Below, piece by piece: positions 43,176 to 52,859 of a stretch of DNA of 64,000 nt (its first letter is position 1; each line of letters starts with the position of its first letter). The notes beneath the pieces were generated by a model. That model did no database searches and was not told where the DNA came from. It saw nothing but the letters and a program-made list of their open reading frames with translations. Origin of the DNA: Streptomyces sp. NBC_00390 (lineage in GTDB: Bacteria > Actinomycetota > Actinomycetes > Streptomycetales > Streptomycetaceae); assembly GCF_036057275.1 (NCBI RefSeq), contig NZ_CP107945.1, forward strand, positions 1,116,001-1,180,000. Reading direction: 5' to 3'. Both the position numbers and the translations under genes were made by a program.

Positions 43176-45443
43176 TTACTTGAAGGAGCGCAGCCGGAGG
43201 CTGTTGGTGACCACGAAGACGGACGAGAACGCCATGGCGGCTCCGGCGATCATCGGGTTCAGCATGCCGGCGGCGGCGAGCGGCAGGGCGGCCACGTTGT
43301 AACCGAACGCCCAGAACAGGTTGCCCTTGATGGTGGTCAGGGTCTTGCGGGACAGGCGGATCGCGTCGGCGGCCACGCGGAGGTCACCGCGCACCAGGGT
43401 CAGGTCGCCGGCCTCGATGGCCGCGTCCGTGCCCGTGCCCATCGCCAGTCCCAGGTCGGCGGTGGCGAGCGCGGCGGCGTCGTTGACGCCGTCACCGACC
43501 ATCGCGACGGTGCGCCCGTCGCCCTGAAGCCGCTTGACGACCTCGACCTTGTCCTCCGGGAGGACCTCGGCGATCACCTCGTCGATACCGACCGAGCGGG
43601 CGACGGACTCGGCGACGGCCTGGTTGTCGCCCGTCAGGAGAACCGGGTTCAGCCCGAGGCGCCGCATCTGCGCCACCGCTTCGGCACTGGTCTCCTTGAC
43701 GGCGTCGGCCACCGTCAGCACACCACGCGCCTCGCCGTCCCAGGCCACGGCCACGGCGGTGCGTCCCTCGGCCTCCGCGGCGGCCTTCGCCTCGGCAAGC
43801 TCCCGGGGGAGCTTGATGGCCCATTCCTTCAAGAGCTTTTCCCGCCCGACGAGTACGGCGTGGCCGTCGACGACGCCCTGGACGCCGAGGCCGGGGACGT
43901 TCTCGAAGCTCTCGGGAACCGGCAGCCGCCCGACCCGGGCGACGGCCCCCACAGAGATCGCCTGGGCGACCGGGTGCTCGGAAGCGTGTTCCAGCGAGCC
44001 CGCCAGCGTGAGCAGTTCGGCCTCGTCCACTTCGGGCGCTGCGACGACGTCGTGCAGCTCCATGCGGCCGGTGGTGACGGTGCCGGTCTTGTCCAGGACC
44101 ACGGTGTCGACGCGGCGGGTGGACTCCAATACCTCCGGGCCCTTGATCAGGATGCCGAGCTGGGCGCCGCGGCCGGTTCCCACCATGAGGGCGGTCGGCG
44201 TCGCGAGGCCGAGCGCACAGGGGCAGGCGATGATCAGCACGGCGACGGCCGCCGTGAACGCGGCGGTTGCGTCACCTGTGACGAGGAGCCAGGTCAGCAG
44301 CGTGCCCAACGCGATGACGATCACCGCAGGGACGAACACTGCTGAGATACGGTCCGCGAGCCGCTGCACCTCGGCCTTGCCGTTCTGGGCGTCCTCGACG
44401 AGTTTGGCCATGCGGGCCAGCTGGGTGTCCGCGCCGACCCTGGTCGCCTCGACGACCAGTCGCCCACCGGCGTTGACGGTTGCTCCGGTGACCGGGTCGC
44501 CCACAGTGACGTCCACGGGCACGGACTCACCCGTGAGCATGGACGCATCGACGGCCGAGGCTCCTACGACGACCGTTCCGTCAGTGGCGACCTTCTCGCC
44601 GGGGCGGAGGACGAAGCGGTCACCGACGGCGAGCTCCGCGACCGGTATGCGCACTTCCTTGCCGCCGCGAAGCACCGAGACGTCCTTGGCGCCCAGCTCC
44701 ATCAGCGCGCGCAGTGCCGCGCCCGCCTTGCGCTTGGACTTCGCCTCGAGATAGCGCCCGGCGAGGATGAAGGCGGTCACGCCGGCCGCGGCCTCCAGGT
44801 AGATGGAGGACGAGCCGTCGGTGCGGGAGACGGTGAGATCGAATCCGTGGCGCATCCCCGTCATGCCGGCGTGGCCGAAGAACAGGGCCCAGACCGACCA
44901 GCCCAGGGCGGCCAGCGTCCCGATGGACACCAGAGTGTCCATGGTGGCCGCACCGTGCCGGGCGTTCGTCCAGGCAGCCTTGTGGAACGGGTACGCGCCC
45001 CAGACGACGACGGGCGCAGCGAGCGTCAGCGACAGCCACTGCCAGTTGTCGAACTGCAGCGCCGGGATCATGGCCATCAGAACGACCGGCACGGACAGGG
45101 CCACGGAAACGAGCAGACGGTGCCGCAGCGCGTGCAGGTCGGCGTCGGTCGCCGGGGGCGCGGCCGCCGCACCGGCAGCCTCCTCCTCACGCGCGGGCGG
45201 CGCAGGTTCCTCGGCCGTGTAACCGGTCGCCTCCACGGTGGCGATCAGGTCGTCGACCCGGACGCCGTCGCCGTAGGAGACCTTCGCCTTCTCCGTCGCG
45301 AAGTTCACCGTCGCCGTGACGCCGTCCATGCGGTTGAGCTTCTTCTCGATGCGCGCTGCGCACGAGGCGCAGGTCATGCCGCCTATGGAGAGCTCCACCT
45401 GGGTCGCGGACGTCGCCGCTGGTTCAGGGGCCGTGCTGGTCAT
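43176..45443 (-). CDS. copA: Copper-exporting P1B-type ATPase CopA
   Basis: A 755-aa copper pump. There is one N-terminal heavy-metal domain ([15 protein letters not shown], Cys25/Cys28), then the membrane ion site CPC in [11 protein letters not shown], the phosphorylation motif [17 protein letters not shown], and the hinge [11 protein letters not shown]. The C-terminal [18 protein letters not shown] supplies the MxxSS residues for Cu(I). It exports Cu+ from the cytoplasm. It follows copZ by 95 bp on the same strand, probably in one operon under the CsoR-type operator. ATG 45443 has GGAGAG upstream. Confidence 0.95.
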   Translation of the reverse strand: MTSTAPEPAATSATQVELSIGGMTCASCAARIEKKLNRMDGVTATVNFATEKAKVSYGDGVRVDDLIATVEATGYTAEEPAPPAREEEAAGAAAAPPATDADLHALRHRLLVSVALSVPVVLMAMIPALQFDNWQWLSLTLAAPVVVWGAYPFHKAAWTNARHGAATMDTLVSIGTLAALGWSVWALFFGHAGMTGMRHGFDLTVSRTDGSSSIYLEAAAGVTAFILAGRYLEAKSKRKAGAALRALMELGAKDVSVLRGGKEVRIPVAELAVGDRFVLRPGEKVATDGTVVVGASAVDASMLTGESVPVDVTVGDPVTGATVNAGGRLVVEATRVGADTQLARMAKLVEDAQNGKAEVQRLADRISAVFVPAVIVIALGTLLTWLLVTGDATAAFTAAVAVLIIACPCALGLATPTALMVGTGRGAQLGILIKGPEVLESTRRVDTVVLDKTGTVTTGRMELHDVVAAPEVDEAELLTLAGSLEHASEHPVAQAISVGAVARVGRLPVPESFENVPGLGVQGVVDGHAVLVGREKLLKEWAIKLPRELAEAKAAAEAEGRTAVAVAWDGEARGVLTVADAVKETSAEAVAQMRRLGLNPVLLTGDNQAVAESVARSVGIDEVIAEVLPEDKVEVVKRLQGDGRTVAMVGDGVNDAAALATADLGLAMGTGTDAAIEAGDLTLVRGDLRVAADAIRLSRKTLTTIKGNLFWAFGYNVAALPLAAAGMLNPMIAGAAMAFSSVFVVTNSLRLRSFK

Positions 45444-45538
45444 GTGCGTCTCTCCTGGGGAAGTCCGGGCGTACGGCGTCCGTATCAGCGGAGCGGTACG
45501 TCCGGGGTGGACCGGGCGAAGTGCCTGTGACAGGTGGT

Positions 45539-45832
45539 TCAGACCCGGCTGACGAGCTCGTAGCCCGCCTCGTCTATGGCCGCCCGGACGGCATCGTCGT
45601 CGAGAGGAGTGGCGGAGTTGACTGTCACCTCCCCAGTGGCAGCGACGGCCTTGACCGAGGTCACTCCGTCGAGGGCGGAGATCTCCCGGGACACGGCGCC
45701 TTCGCAGTGGCCGCAGGTCATGCCGGACACCTTGTAGACGGTAACGACGCCCGCGGTCTGGACGTCCACGGTGGCGCCCGAGGCGCAGGAGCTGGTGCCG
45801 CAGCAGGAACCGGTGTTCGCCTGGGATGTCAT
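45539..45832 (-). CDS. copZ: Copper chaperone CopZ (HMA domain)
   Basis: A 97-aa cytosolic copper chaperone. The metal-binding motif is [15 protein letters not shown], and an N-terminal extension carries additional cysteines ([13 protein letters not shown]), possibly another Cu(I) site. It delivers Cu+ to CopA. The ATG at 45832 has GAGGAAG just upstream; an ATG at 45850 is the alternative. A palindromic CsoR-like site lies 77 bp upstream. Confidence 0.92.
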   Translation of the reverse strand: MTSQANTGSCCGTSSCASGATVDVQTAGVVTVYKVSGMTCGHCEGAVSREISALDGVTSVKAVAATGEVTVNSATPLDDDAVRAAIDEAGYELVSRV

Positions 45833-45908
45833 GGCTTCTTCCTCACTCATCGATCTGTGCGTTCCGGAGTCGACGGGCCCGCCCGTCTCCTCGCACCACC
45901 ATAACCTG

Positions 45909-45925
45909 ATACCCCCCAGGGGTAT
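45909..45925. promoter_or_regulatory. CsoR-type copper operator upstream of copZ
   Basis: ATACCCCCCAGGGGTAT, an almost perfect palindrome of the G-tract type bound by CsoR in Streptomyces and Mycobacterium. Cu(I) binding releases the repressor. It sits 77 bp before the copZ start in the only obvious promoter region of the copZ-copA operon. No csoR gene is in the window. Confidence 0.8.
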
Positions 45926-46063
45926 TCCCGATCCCTCTCTCAGTTTGGGACCTCACACGCCCCCGTATCCGGAGACCCTGCGATCGGCACCACACCCGGG
46001 AGGCGGGCGCTGCTGCGCCGTCAGACGCTCTGGGCCCAGACCGGGGTGCATTCTGGGTACGCA

Positions 46064-46089
46064 GGGCGGGCGCCGCAGGGCGCCCGCCC
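46064..46089 (-). terminator. Terminator after the DUF305 gene
   Basis: Perfect 11-bp stem GGGCGGGCGCC / GGCGCCCGCCC with a 4-nt loop, 9 bp beyond the stop codon. Confidence 0.7.
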
Positions 46090-46097
46090 CCGCCCGG

Positions 46098-46724
46098 TCA
46101 GCCCTGGCCGAGCAGCTTCTTCATCTGGGTGATCTCCGCGGTCTGGGAGGTGGTGATGTCGCCGGCCATCTTCTTGGCGGGCTCGTAGGCGCCACCGGCC
46201 TGTTCGGTCTTGGCCATGGCGACCGCACCTTCGTGGTGCTTGATCATCATCTGCATGAAGGCCGTGTCGAAGGCCTTGCCCGAGGCTTGGTGCAGCTTCT
46301 GCATCTCGTCGGCGCTCATCATCCCTTCCATGCCGTGCATGGAGTGGTCCATGGCTCCCTCGGCGGGCACTTCTTCGCCCCACGACGTCAGCCACCCGGA
46401 CAGTGTCTGGATCTCCGGGTCCTGTGCCTTCTTGATGTCCGCGGCGAGCTTCTTCACCTCGGCCGACTGAGCACGGGGGGCGGCGAGGTCGGCCATGTCC
46501 ACTGCCTGCCGGTGGTGCGGGATCATCCCCTTGGCGAACGCGACGTCTGCAGCGGCGTGCTGCCCCTGTGCCGCGGAGGTCGCGCCGGACGGGGAGGCGG
46601 TGGTGCGGCCGTCGTGACCTGGTGAGTTGTCGCTGCTACCGCCACAAGCGGCCAGTACGAGCACGGCCGCACCAGCAGCGATCGTGGCGGCGCTACGGCG
46701 GATGAGGGAACGGTTCTTGCTCAT
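46098..46724 (-). CDS. DUF305 lipoprotein, copper-associated
   Basis: A 208-aa secreted lipoprotein. The signal peptide has lipobox VLAACGG. The mature part is a DUF305 helical bundle with paired MIPHHRQAVDMA and MIKHHEGAVAMA motifs, plus a Met/His-rich loop (MDHSMHGMEGMM) suited to copper binding. DUF305 proteins are common next to copper-resistance genes. ATG 46724 has GGAG upstream. It lies 123 bp downstream of the DUF6153 gene on the same strand and is probably cotranscribed with it. Confidence 0.88.
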   Translation of the reverse strand: MSKNRSLIRRSAATIAAGAAVLVLAACGGSSDNSPGHDGRTTASPSGATSAAQGQHAAADVAFAKGMIPHHRQAVDMADLAAPRAQSAEVKKLAADIKKAQDPEIQTLSGWLTSWGEEVPAEGAMDHSMHGMEGMMSADEMQKLHQASGKAFDTAFMQMMIKHHEGAVAMAKTEQAGGAYEPAKKMAGDITTSQTAEITQMKKLLGQG

Positions 46725-46847
46725 GGTCGTGCAACTCCTTGACGCGCAGCCCACGGCAGGGCGCACGGATTGACGGAATGAGGGCATGCACAGGCACAGC
46801 TCCGATCCCAGGAAGGTCTGGGGCCATAGGGTGCCGTGCGGGCCGCT

Positions 46848-47255
46848 CTAGATCCGCAGAAGTTGCAGTTCGGACAGGTCAGGCGGCGCCCGGCTGGTCA
46901 CGCCCGTCTCGTCGATGCGGTTCAGCGCAGTGGCGGCCTGCACGACTTCCACTGCGACGGGCAACGCGGGCGGCGCGTACGGAGAACCGATACCGGCCGC
47001 CGCGCAGGTCGAGTCCGCGTGGTCGAGGTGATTCGTCCCGCCGTCGGTGTGCGAGCATCCCGGGCTCGCTTCAGGTACCGCCGGTGAGTGATGGGTCACC
47101 ATGTCGTGACCGGAGGCAGCCTGCGCCCCGGGCGCACCGCCGGGAACCAGCGCGTGCATGCCCAGCACACCAGCCAGCACCGCCATCACCAAGAGCGCGA
47201 ATACGCGCCCGGCACGGCGGCTCGTCGGCTGCGCGGCAAAGGACACGAGGCCCAT
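46848..47255 (-). CDS. DUF6153-family membrane/secreted protein
   Basis: A 135-aa protein with one N-terminal hydrophobic segment (VFALLVMAVLAGVLGMHAL) and a His/Cys-containing exported part (HDMVTHH, CSHTDGGTNHLDHADSTC). It ends RAPPDLSELQLLRI, the signature I associate with the Streptomyces DUF6153 family. Function is unknown, but the His/Cys pattern and the DUF305 neighbour suggest metal, probably copper, handling outside the cell. ATG 47255 has GGGA upstream. Confidence 0.8.
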   Translation of the reverse strand: MGLVSFAAQPTSRRAGRVFALLVMAVLAGVLGMHALVPGGAPGAQAASGHDMVTHHSPAVPEASPGCSHTDGGTNHLDHADSTCAAAGIGSPYAPPALPVAVEVVQAATALNRIDETGVTSRAPPDLSELQLLRI

Positions 47256-47419
47256 GGTACGGGTCCCATCATCGGGGCCCCTTTGCCCGTAGGCGGTCGG
47301 CGAAGGAGAGCGACGAACTCGACACCTCAACGGGCAGATGCCTCGAATCGAGGACGACCGGACGACCGCTTGTTCGTGGAGGTCCAGTCGCCGCCCATGG
47401 CTGCCGCCCTCGCGGACTA

Positions 47420-47745
47420 CCGTCACGGAGACGGGGCGGTCCAGTCGGTCGGCGGGGCGGTTCCGGTCACGCGTGCTGCCGCTGTACCGGCTGCGTGCAG
47501 GGTCTCCGGCGGTCATCGCCGCCTCGAAGCCGCAGTCGTGGTGCCCGCGGTCCTGTATCTGCTGCGGGCGGCCGTCGAGGGCGGTGGCTGGGCCGACGCG
47601 GTCATCGCCCATGATCCGCTGGATCATCGTCGGCATGGCGGTGGCCGAGCTCAACCTGACTTGTCCTGGGTCCTCAAGTCGGCCTTTGCGGGGCCGCTCT
47701 GGCGGTGGTCGGCTACGGAGGTTCGTGGGCCGGCCCTGCACCTAG
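47420..47745 (+). pseudogene. Degraded DUF418 gene copy
   Basis: Pieces in different plus frames match the intact gene at 39759-41006: LPLYRLRAGSPAVIAA, then AVLYLLRAAVEGGGWADAVI, then VGMAVAELNLTCP. At least two frameshifts and internal deletions are needed, and both ends are missing. Orientation is the same as the intact copy 6.5 kb to the left. The 47256-47419 stretch before it shows nothing. Confidence 0.65.
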
Positions 47746-47782
47746 GCAACGGAGATCGTCGAAGGTCGGGGCCCGGCGGTTT

Positions 47783-48215
47783 TCAGCGGCTGAGGTCAGC
47801 CAGGCTGTTGAGTGCGGTGTCGATCTCTGCTGGAGTGTTGATGACGGCGGTGCCGATGCGGTTGTAGGTCGAGGTGGACAGCCGCACGTGGTGGGTGGCG
47901 GCGTGGTCGACGACCTGCTGACGGGTGTGGCCTGCCACGCTGAATCAGGTGATGCCCGCTGACAGTTCCGGGTCGGCAGGGGTGTGCACGGTGACCCCGG
48001 GGATGCGGCTCAGCCCTTGTTTCACCCGGGTCGACAGCTGTGTGATGCGGGTGGCAACGCGTGCTCGGCCCAGCTGCTCATGCAGCGCCACCGCCGCCGG
48101 CAGGGCGAAGGCATGCTCGAACGCCAGAAACCCGCCGGGCGACAAGGGCGCTGCTCCTCCGCCGCTGATGAAGCTAACGAACGTGAGCCGCAGCTGCTCG
48201 AGGACGTCCGGCGGG
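47783..48215 (-). pseudogene. Class V aminotransferase C-terminal fragment with in-frame stop
   Basis: The minus frame reads LSPGGFLAFEHAFALPAAV, then IPGVTVHTPADPELSAGIT, then a TGA, then FSVAGHTRQQVVDHAATHHV in the same frame to the normal stop at 47783. The family is class V aminotransferase / isopenicillin N epimerase-like, where a Cys codon is normally found at the TGA. The PLP-lysine domain is missing. It is a clear pseudogene. Confidence 0.7.
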
Positions 48216-48270
48216 CGGCACGGACGCGACTTTCGCCTTACGCCGTGTGCCGTTCAGCGCTGCGTGGTGA

Positions 48271-48830
48271 TCAGTGGCCGTCTCCTGCCTCGACCGCGAA
48301 CCGCTTGAGGTCTTGCCGCCGTCCCGCGACTCGTAGACGCCGCTCTGGGTGGCAGCCAGGATGTGCTGGTCGTCGACCGCAGTGAGCGCCTGAGCCTGAC
48401 CGCCCGGCACCGAGCCCGCCTTGGCCCATGTGGAGCCGCCATCGGTGCAGCGGCTGAGTGTGCCCGAGTCGTCGATTCCGTACAGCGCCTCGGGCGTCAC
48501 CCACGACAGGAAAGCCATCATGGGCTGCTTCCCCGGGGCGAAGGTGCGTCCGCCGTCGGTGCTCTTGGCGACGCCGTCGGCGGTGGTGGCGAACCCGGTG
48601 TCCGGATCGTCGGGGCTGACGGCGATGTCCAGTGCCTGAAGGCTGGCCCGGGCCACCCAGGTGGCTCCGTCCTTGCTGACGCGTAGCAGGGCGTTGGTGC
48701 TGTCGTACCTGTAGATGGTGCCGTGAGCGTAGTCGAGGGAGTGGAAGTCGGCTTCCCCGGCGAAAGAGCGGGTCCTCCACGTCTTGCCGGAATCGGTGCT
48801 CTCGATCAACCCGTGGTTGCTGTGGCCCTT
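48271..48830 (-). pseudogene. F510_1955-type BNR/exo-sialidase-like protein, truncated and frameshifted
   Basis: Asp-box repeats are visible: STDSGKTW, STDGGRTF and CTDGGSTW, plus SRDGGKT. This matches the C-terminal half of the F510_1955 glycosylhydrolase-like lipoproteins found near copper genes. The N-terminal signal peptide and first blades are missing, with the break at 48830 next to the second ATPase stop. After DGGKT the expected end (KRFAVEAGDGH) lies in another frame. Confidence 0.7.
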
Positions 48831-51347
48831 TCATTGTCTTGCTGCGGAAGGCGGTGGGCCGGGGCCGGACGGTTCCCGGTTGGTGGGCCGATCAGCCCCC
48901 ACCGGTGGGCGGCTGGACGCTTCCCGGGGGAGCCGGAGGCGTTTGAGGGCGAGTGCGTTGACGGCCACGATGATGCTGGAGCCGGACATGGTCAGGGCCG
49001 CGATCTCCGGGCGAAGCACGAGCCCTGTGGTGGGCTCGAAGACGCCGGCGGCGATGGGAAGGGCGATGGCGTTGTAGCCGATGGCCCAGCCGAGGTTCTG
49101 CCGCATCTTGCGCAGGGTGCCTCGGCCGATGCGCAGGGCAGTCGGCACGTCGAGAGGGTCGGAGCGCATGAGTACGACGTCGGCCGTCTCGATGGCGACG
49201 TCGGTCCCGGCCCCGATGGCGATGCCGAGGTCGGCCTGGGCGAGGGCTGGGGCGTCGTTGACGCCGTCCCCGACCATGGCCACCTTCCTGCCCTCCTGCT
49301 GCAGTTCGGCGACCTTGGCCGCCTTGTCGCCGGGAAGGATCTCGGCGATGACCGTGTCGATGCCCAGCTGATGGGCGATCCGCTCGGCCGTGGCCTTGTT
49401 GTCTCCGGTGAGCATGACGACCTGAACGCCGAGGGTGTGGAGCTCGGACACGGCGGCGGCCGAGGTCTCCCGGGGTGCGTCAGCGATGGCGATCAGCGCT
49501 GCCGCTCGTGCGTCGACGGCCGCGATGATCACGGTGCGGCCCGTTGCGGCCAGTTCGTCACGGCGGGCGGTGAGAGGGCCGAGGTCAACACTCTCGCGCA
49601 GGGCCAGGCGGCGGTTGCCGACCGTGATGCGGTGGCCGTCGACGACGGCGGTGGCGCCGTGACCGGGAACGTTCTCGAAATGGTGCGCACCGGCCGCCGC
49701 AACCCCTTTTGCCTGCGCGTACCGGACGACGGCTTCCGCCAGCGGGTGTTCGGACTCGCGCTCCACGGCCGCCACCAGACGCAGCACTTCGCGCTCGTCT
49801 TTTCCCGGCGCGGTGACCACCTCCGTCACCTCGGGCTCCCCCTTGGTGAGCGTGCTGGTCTTGTCCATGACGACGGTCTGGATGCCGGCGGACGCCTCCA
49901 GGGCTGCCGCGTTCTTGAACAAGACGCCGCGGCGGGCGCCCAGACCCGTACCCACCATGATCGCGGTAGGGGTGGCGAGCCCCAGCGCGTCCGGGCAGGT
50001 GATGACCACGACCGTGATCGCAAACAGCATCGCGGCGCTGAACGGCCGGTCGGTGGCGAACAGCCACACCGCCAGGGTCAGGGCACCTCCGACGAGGGCG
50101 ACGAGCACCAGCCAGAAAGCGGCCCGGTCAGCCAGCCGCTGGCCCGGCGCCTTGGAGTTCTGCGCCTCCTGGACCAGCTTGACGATCTGGGCGAGCGCGG
50201 TGTCGGAGCCGACCCGGGTGGCGCGGACCCGAAGCGTGCCGTTGGCGTTGAGGGTGGCGCCGACCGCCGATGAACCGGGGGACTTGTGAACCGGCAGGCT
50301 CTCACCGGTCACCGTCGACTCGTCGACCTCGCTCTCGCCCTCCTCCACGACCCCGTCCGCGGCGATCTTCGTACCGGGACGGACCAGCAGCAGATCACCG
50401 ACAGCGACGTCCGAGGTCGGCACCTCGACGGGCTCACCGCCACGCACCACCACCGCGCGCGGCGGAGCAAGATCGAGCAGGGTGCGGATCGCGTCGTTGG
50501 CACCGCCCCGGGCCCGCATCTCGAACCAGTGACCGAGCAGCACGAACGACGCCAGCACCGTGGCCGCCTCGTAGAAGACGTCGCCGCCCCCGCTCAAGGT
50601 GATGACCAGGGAGTACAGCCATCCGGCCCCGACGGCGACCGCGACGAGCACCATCATGTCGAGCGTCCGGGCGCGCAGGGCCCGCACCGCCCCTTTGAAG
50701 AAGATCGTGCACGAATAGAAGATCACCGGGAGGCTCAGCAGCAGCGCCCACACGTCCTGCCGCAGGCCGAAGGGCACCGGCGCCTCCAGCCCGAACACCT
50801 CCTCACCGATCGGCGACCAGATCACGATCGGGACGGAGAAGAGCGCGGCCACCAGAAAGCGGTTGCGCATGTCGGCGACCATGGCCGCCATCGACATGCC
50901 GCCATGGCCGCCGTGGCCCATCATCTCGTCCGGAGACCGTAGGTCCTCCGAAGCCGCAGGTGCCTCAGACGGCGGTTCGGGAAGCGGGTGAGCCTCGGGT
51001 TCTGTCTTTACCGCTGCGGCAGCGGACAGAAGTCCCGGCGGATCGGGCTCGACCATGGGATCGCAGATATGGGACGGCACCACTTGGCCCGCGCAGTGAT
51101 AGCCGCACTCAGTCACCCACCGCCGTAGCTCGGCCAGCGAGGTCTGCCGCGGGTCGAAGACGACCGTGGCCGCCTGCGCGACAGGGTTGACCTCGACATC
51201 CACCACGCCAGGCCGCCGGCCGAGCACCGATTGGACCGTGCTCTGCTGCGACGCCCAGTTCAGACCTCGCACATCGAGCACGGCTGTGCTGCGCTCCTTG
51301 GGCTCCGCCAACTGGTTCTGCTGATGGTCGCCTGGGAGGTCGGACAT
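48831..51347 (-). CDS. Second P1B-type heavy-metal ATPase (CPD motif)
   Basis: An 838-aa metal pump. The N-terminal HMA-like domain lacks the CxxC (GLNWASQQ in its place). A His/Met-rich stretch MMGHGGHGGMSM follows. The membrane metal site is CPD in TCPDALGLATP instead of CPC. The phosphorylation motif reads DKTSTLTKG, with Ser where Gly is usual. SEHPLAEA and GDGVNDAPALA are intact. CPD-type pumps form a known actinobacterial group of uncertain metal, perhaps Cu or other soft metals. ATG 51347 has AAGGAG 8 nt upstream. It is placed with copper genes, but separated from copA by pseudogenes. Confidence 0.88.
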   Translation of the reverse strand: MSDLPGDHQQNQLAEPKERSTAVLDVRGLNWASQQSTVQSVLGRRPGVVDVEVNPVAQAATVVFDPRQTSLAELRRWVTECGYHCAGQVVPSHICDPMVEPDPPGLLSAAAAVKTEPEAHPLPEPPSEAPAASEDLRSPDEMMGHGGHGGMSMAAMVADMRNRFLVAALFSVPIVIWSPIGEEVFGLEAPVPFGLRQDVWALLLSLPVIFYSCTIFFKGAVRALRARTLDMMVLVAVAVGAGWLYSLVITLSGGGDVFYEAATVLASFVLLGHWFEMRARGGANDAIRTLLDLAPPRAVVVRGGEPVEVPTSDVAVGDLLLVRPGTKIAADGVVEEGESEVDESTVTGESLPVHKSPGSSAVGATLNANGTLRVRATRVGSDTALAQIVKLVQEAQNSKAPGQRLADRAAFWLVLVALVGGALTLAVWLFATDRPFSAAMLFAITVVVITCPDALGLATPTAIMVGTGLGARRGVLFKNAAALEASAGIQTVVMDKTSTLTKGEPEVTEVVTAPGKDEREVLRLVAAVERESEHPLAEAVVRYAQAKGVAAAGAHHFENVPGHGATAVVDGHRITVGNRRLALRESVDLGPLTARRDELAATGRTVIIAAVDARAAALIAIADAPRETSAAAVSELHTLGVQVVMLTGDNKATAERIAHQLGIDTVIAEILPGDKAAKVAELQQEGRKVAMVGDGVNDAPALAQADLGIAIGAGTDVAIETADVVLMRSDPLDVPTALRIGRGTLRKMRQNLGWAIGYNAIALPIAAGVFEPTTGLVLRPEIAALTMSGSSIIVAVNALALKRLRLPREASSRPPVGADRPTNREPSGPGPPPSAARQ

Positions 51348-51721
51348 GGTCACAGCTCCTTACGGCCGCGGCACCGCCCGCCAAGGACGCACGCCCAACC
51401 TGAGCACCGCGACAGTGGCTCGCGCTCAGGACCAGTGTCGCGCTCGGCGTAGGAACACGCCGGTCAGCCCCAGGGTGTCCGGGCCAAGGATCAGGGCAGT
51501 ATCTGGAACATCCAGCCCAGCCGCCTCGACCGCCGCCGGATACGGCAGCGCGGCGGATTGTGCAGGTCTGGAGGGAGTCACTCAGAGTCACCGCTGAAAC
51601 GGCTCCTCAGACCGGGATTGCTCACTTCCAACCGACAGCAGGGTTGCTCGCCCAGCCCGGATTGCTGTGTCTCCGCAGGACCCAGTGCGCATCAAGTCGC
51701 GGATCCTAGAGGGGGCGGGTG
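51348..51721. other. Upstream interval of 374 bp before the second ATPase
   Basis: No supported gene. It should contain the ATPase promoter on the minus strand, but no CsoR-type palindrome like that at 45909 is present. No other clear operator was seen. Confidence 0.45.
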
Positions 51722-51905
51722 CGGTGCGCGCTGTGCGGGCGCAAGATGCAGCCCGCCGCCATCCGCGACCGTGTCCACTACCGGTGCGAATTCAAGGAGC
51801 AGGAAGCCGCGCTCCGTCCCGGGCTCGACCACCCGCGGACCGTCAACCTGCTCGAAGACGTCGTGTGCCGGGCGCTGGATTCATGGATCGCCCCTCTTCC
51901 GCGAC
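51722..51905 (+). pseudogene. Serine-recombinase zinc-ribbon remnant
   Basis: The plus frame reads RCALCGRKMQPAAIRDRVHY then RCEFKEQEAALRPGLDHP and on to LEDVVCRALDSWIA. This is the recombinase zinc-beta-ribbon domain of large serine recombinases (CxxC...C pattern). The catalytic Ser domain is absent and no attachment site was recognised. It is a leftover of a phage or integrative element, directly beside the lipid-synthase operon. Confidence 0.6.
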
Positions 51906-51953
51906 CACGGCCTGATCCAGGGCAAGTCGAACCCCGACGGCGGCGCCGGCCGT

Positions 51954-52859
51954 TCACTCCTCGCGGCGGGCCGCGCCCGCCACGGTGATGTTCACCAGCC
52001 GCGGTACGCGCAGCCCGCGGTCGCGGAACTCCTCGGTCACGGCGGTACGTACATCCGTCAGCCGCTCCTGCGGTAGCAGGACCATGGCGCTGCGCTCCGG
52101 CCGCCGCCCGGGCCACCAGGCGGCCGTCGCACCGGCGCGCCGGGCGCAGGCCACCGCGCGCTCGATCTCCTCCGGCGCGGGCTCGTCGCCACGGGTCACC
52201 AGCAGCGTCAGCCGCGAACCATGTGCGTCCGGGTCGAAGCGGACCCGGCGCCGTGTGCCTCGGCCGAGCATCAGTGCTTGTCCGGGCCGCGTGAACAGCG
52301 CCGCCTCGCGCAGCACTTCGTCCCCTTCGGGGACGGCCGCCCGGGCCAGGGCGGCCAGTCGGCCGCGCGGCAGCCGTGGTCCGGCGCGGCCGGCGTGCAG
52401 GTCGGCGACCGCCAGCGCCACGGCGCACTCCAGCGGCTCGGCGCTGGACAGCCCGGTCGCGGCGGTCAGCGTGGAGTGGATGTGGAGATCGAGGCCGCCT
52501 CTGCCGTATCCGGCGCCGGCCAGGGCGCGCAGCAGGGCGTAGGTGCGAGCCGCCCACTCGGGGTGCGGCAGCGGCGGTCCGGTGAGCGGGAGTTCGCAGC
52601 TGTGCGCGGGATGGGCGAGGGAACTCAGCCGTACGATCCCGTCGTCGCGCGGCGCGGCAGCGGCGGCCACGGGCCACCCGGCCGCGGCAACAAGTCGCGG
52701 TGACCCGAGGTGGAAGGCGTGCGGAGCGCTCCACACGGTGGCCGGTGGCCGGTCGTGGGCGGCCTCCAGGGCGTAGGCGACCAGCCGGAAGAGGGGGTCT
52801 GCGGTGTGCCGCCGGGCGATGCCGAGCAGCGCGACCGGCTCGGGGCTCACCTCCGTCAC
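51954..52859 (-). CDS. GHMP-kinase-family protein, galactokinase-like
   Basis: A 301-aa protein at the end of the large operon. The phosphate-binding motif 2 region is visible (IHSTLTAATGLSSAEPLECAV, related to the GLSSSAA of galactokinases). The first motif resembling galactokinase N-terminal EHxD is not seen, so sugar-1-kinase activity is uncertain. It could phosphorylate a sugar for the glycosyltransferase or be a non-catalytic homologue. The GTG start at 52859 overlaps the methyltransferase stop (GTGA). A GTG at 52850 is the alternative. Confidence 0.7.
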   Translation of the reverse strand: MTEVSPEPVALLGIARRHTADPLFRLVAYALEAAHDRPPATVWSAPHAFHLGSPRLVAAAGWPVAAAAAPRDDGIVRLSSLAHPAHSCELPLTGPPLPHPEWAARTYALLRALAGAGYGRGGLDLHIHSTLTAATGLSSAEPLECAVALAVADLHAGRAGPRLPRGRLAALARAAVPEGDEVLREAALFTRPGQALMLGRGTRRRVRFDPDAHGSRLTLLVTRGDEPAPEEIERAVACARRAGATAAWWPGRRPERSAMVLLPQERLTDVRTAVTEEFRDRGLRVPRLVNITVAGAARREE

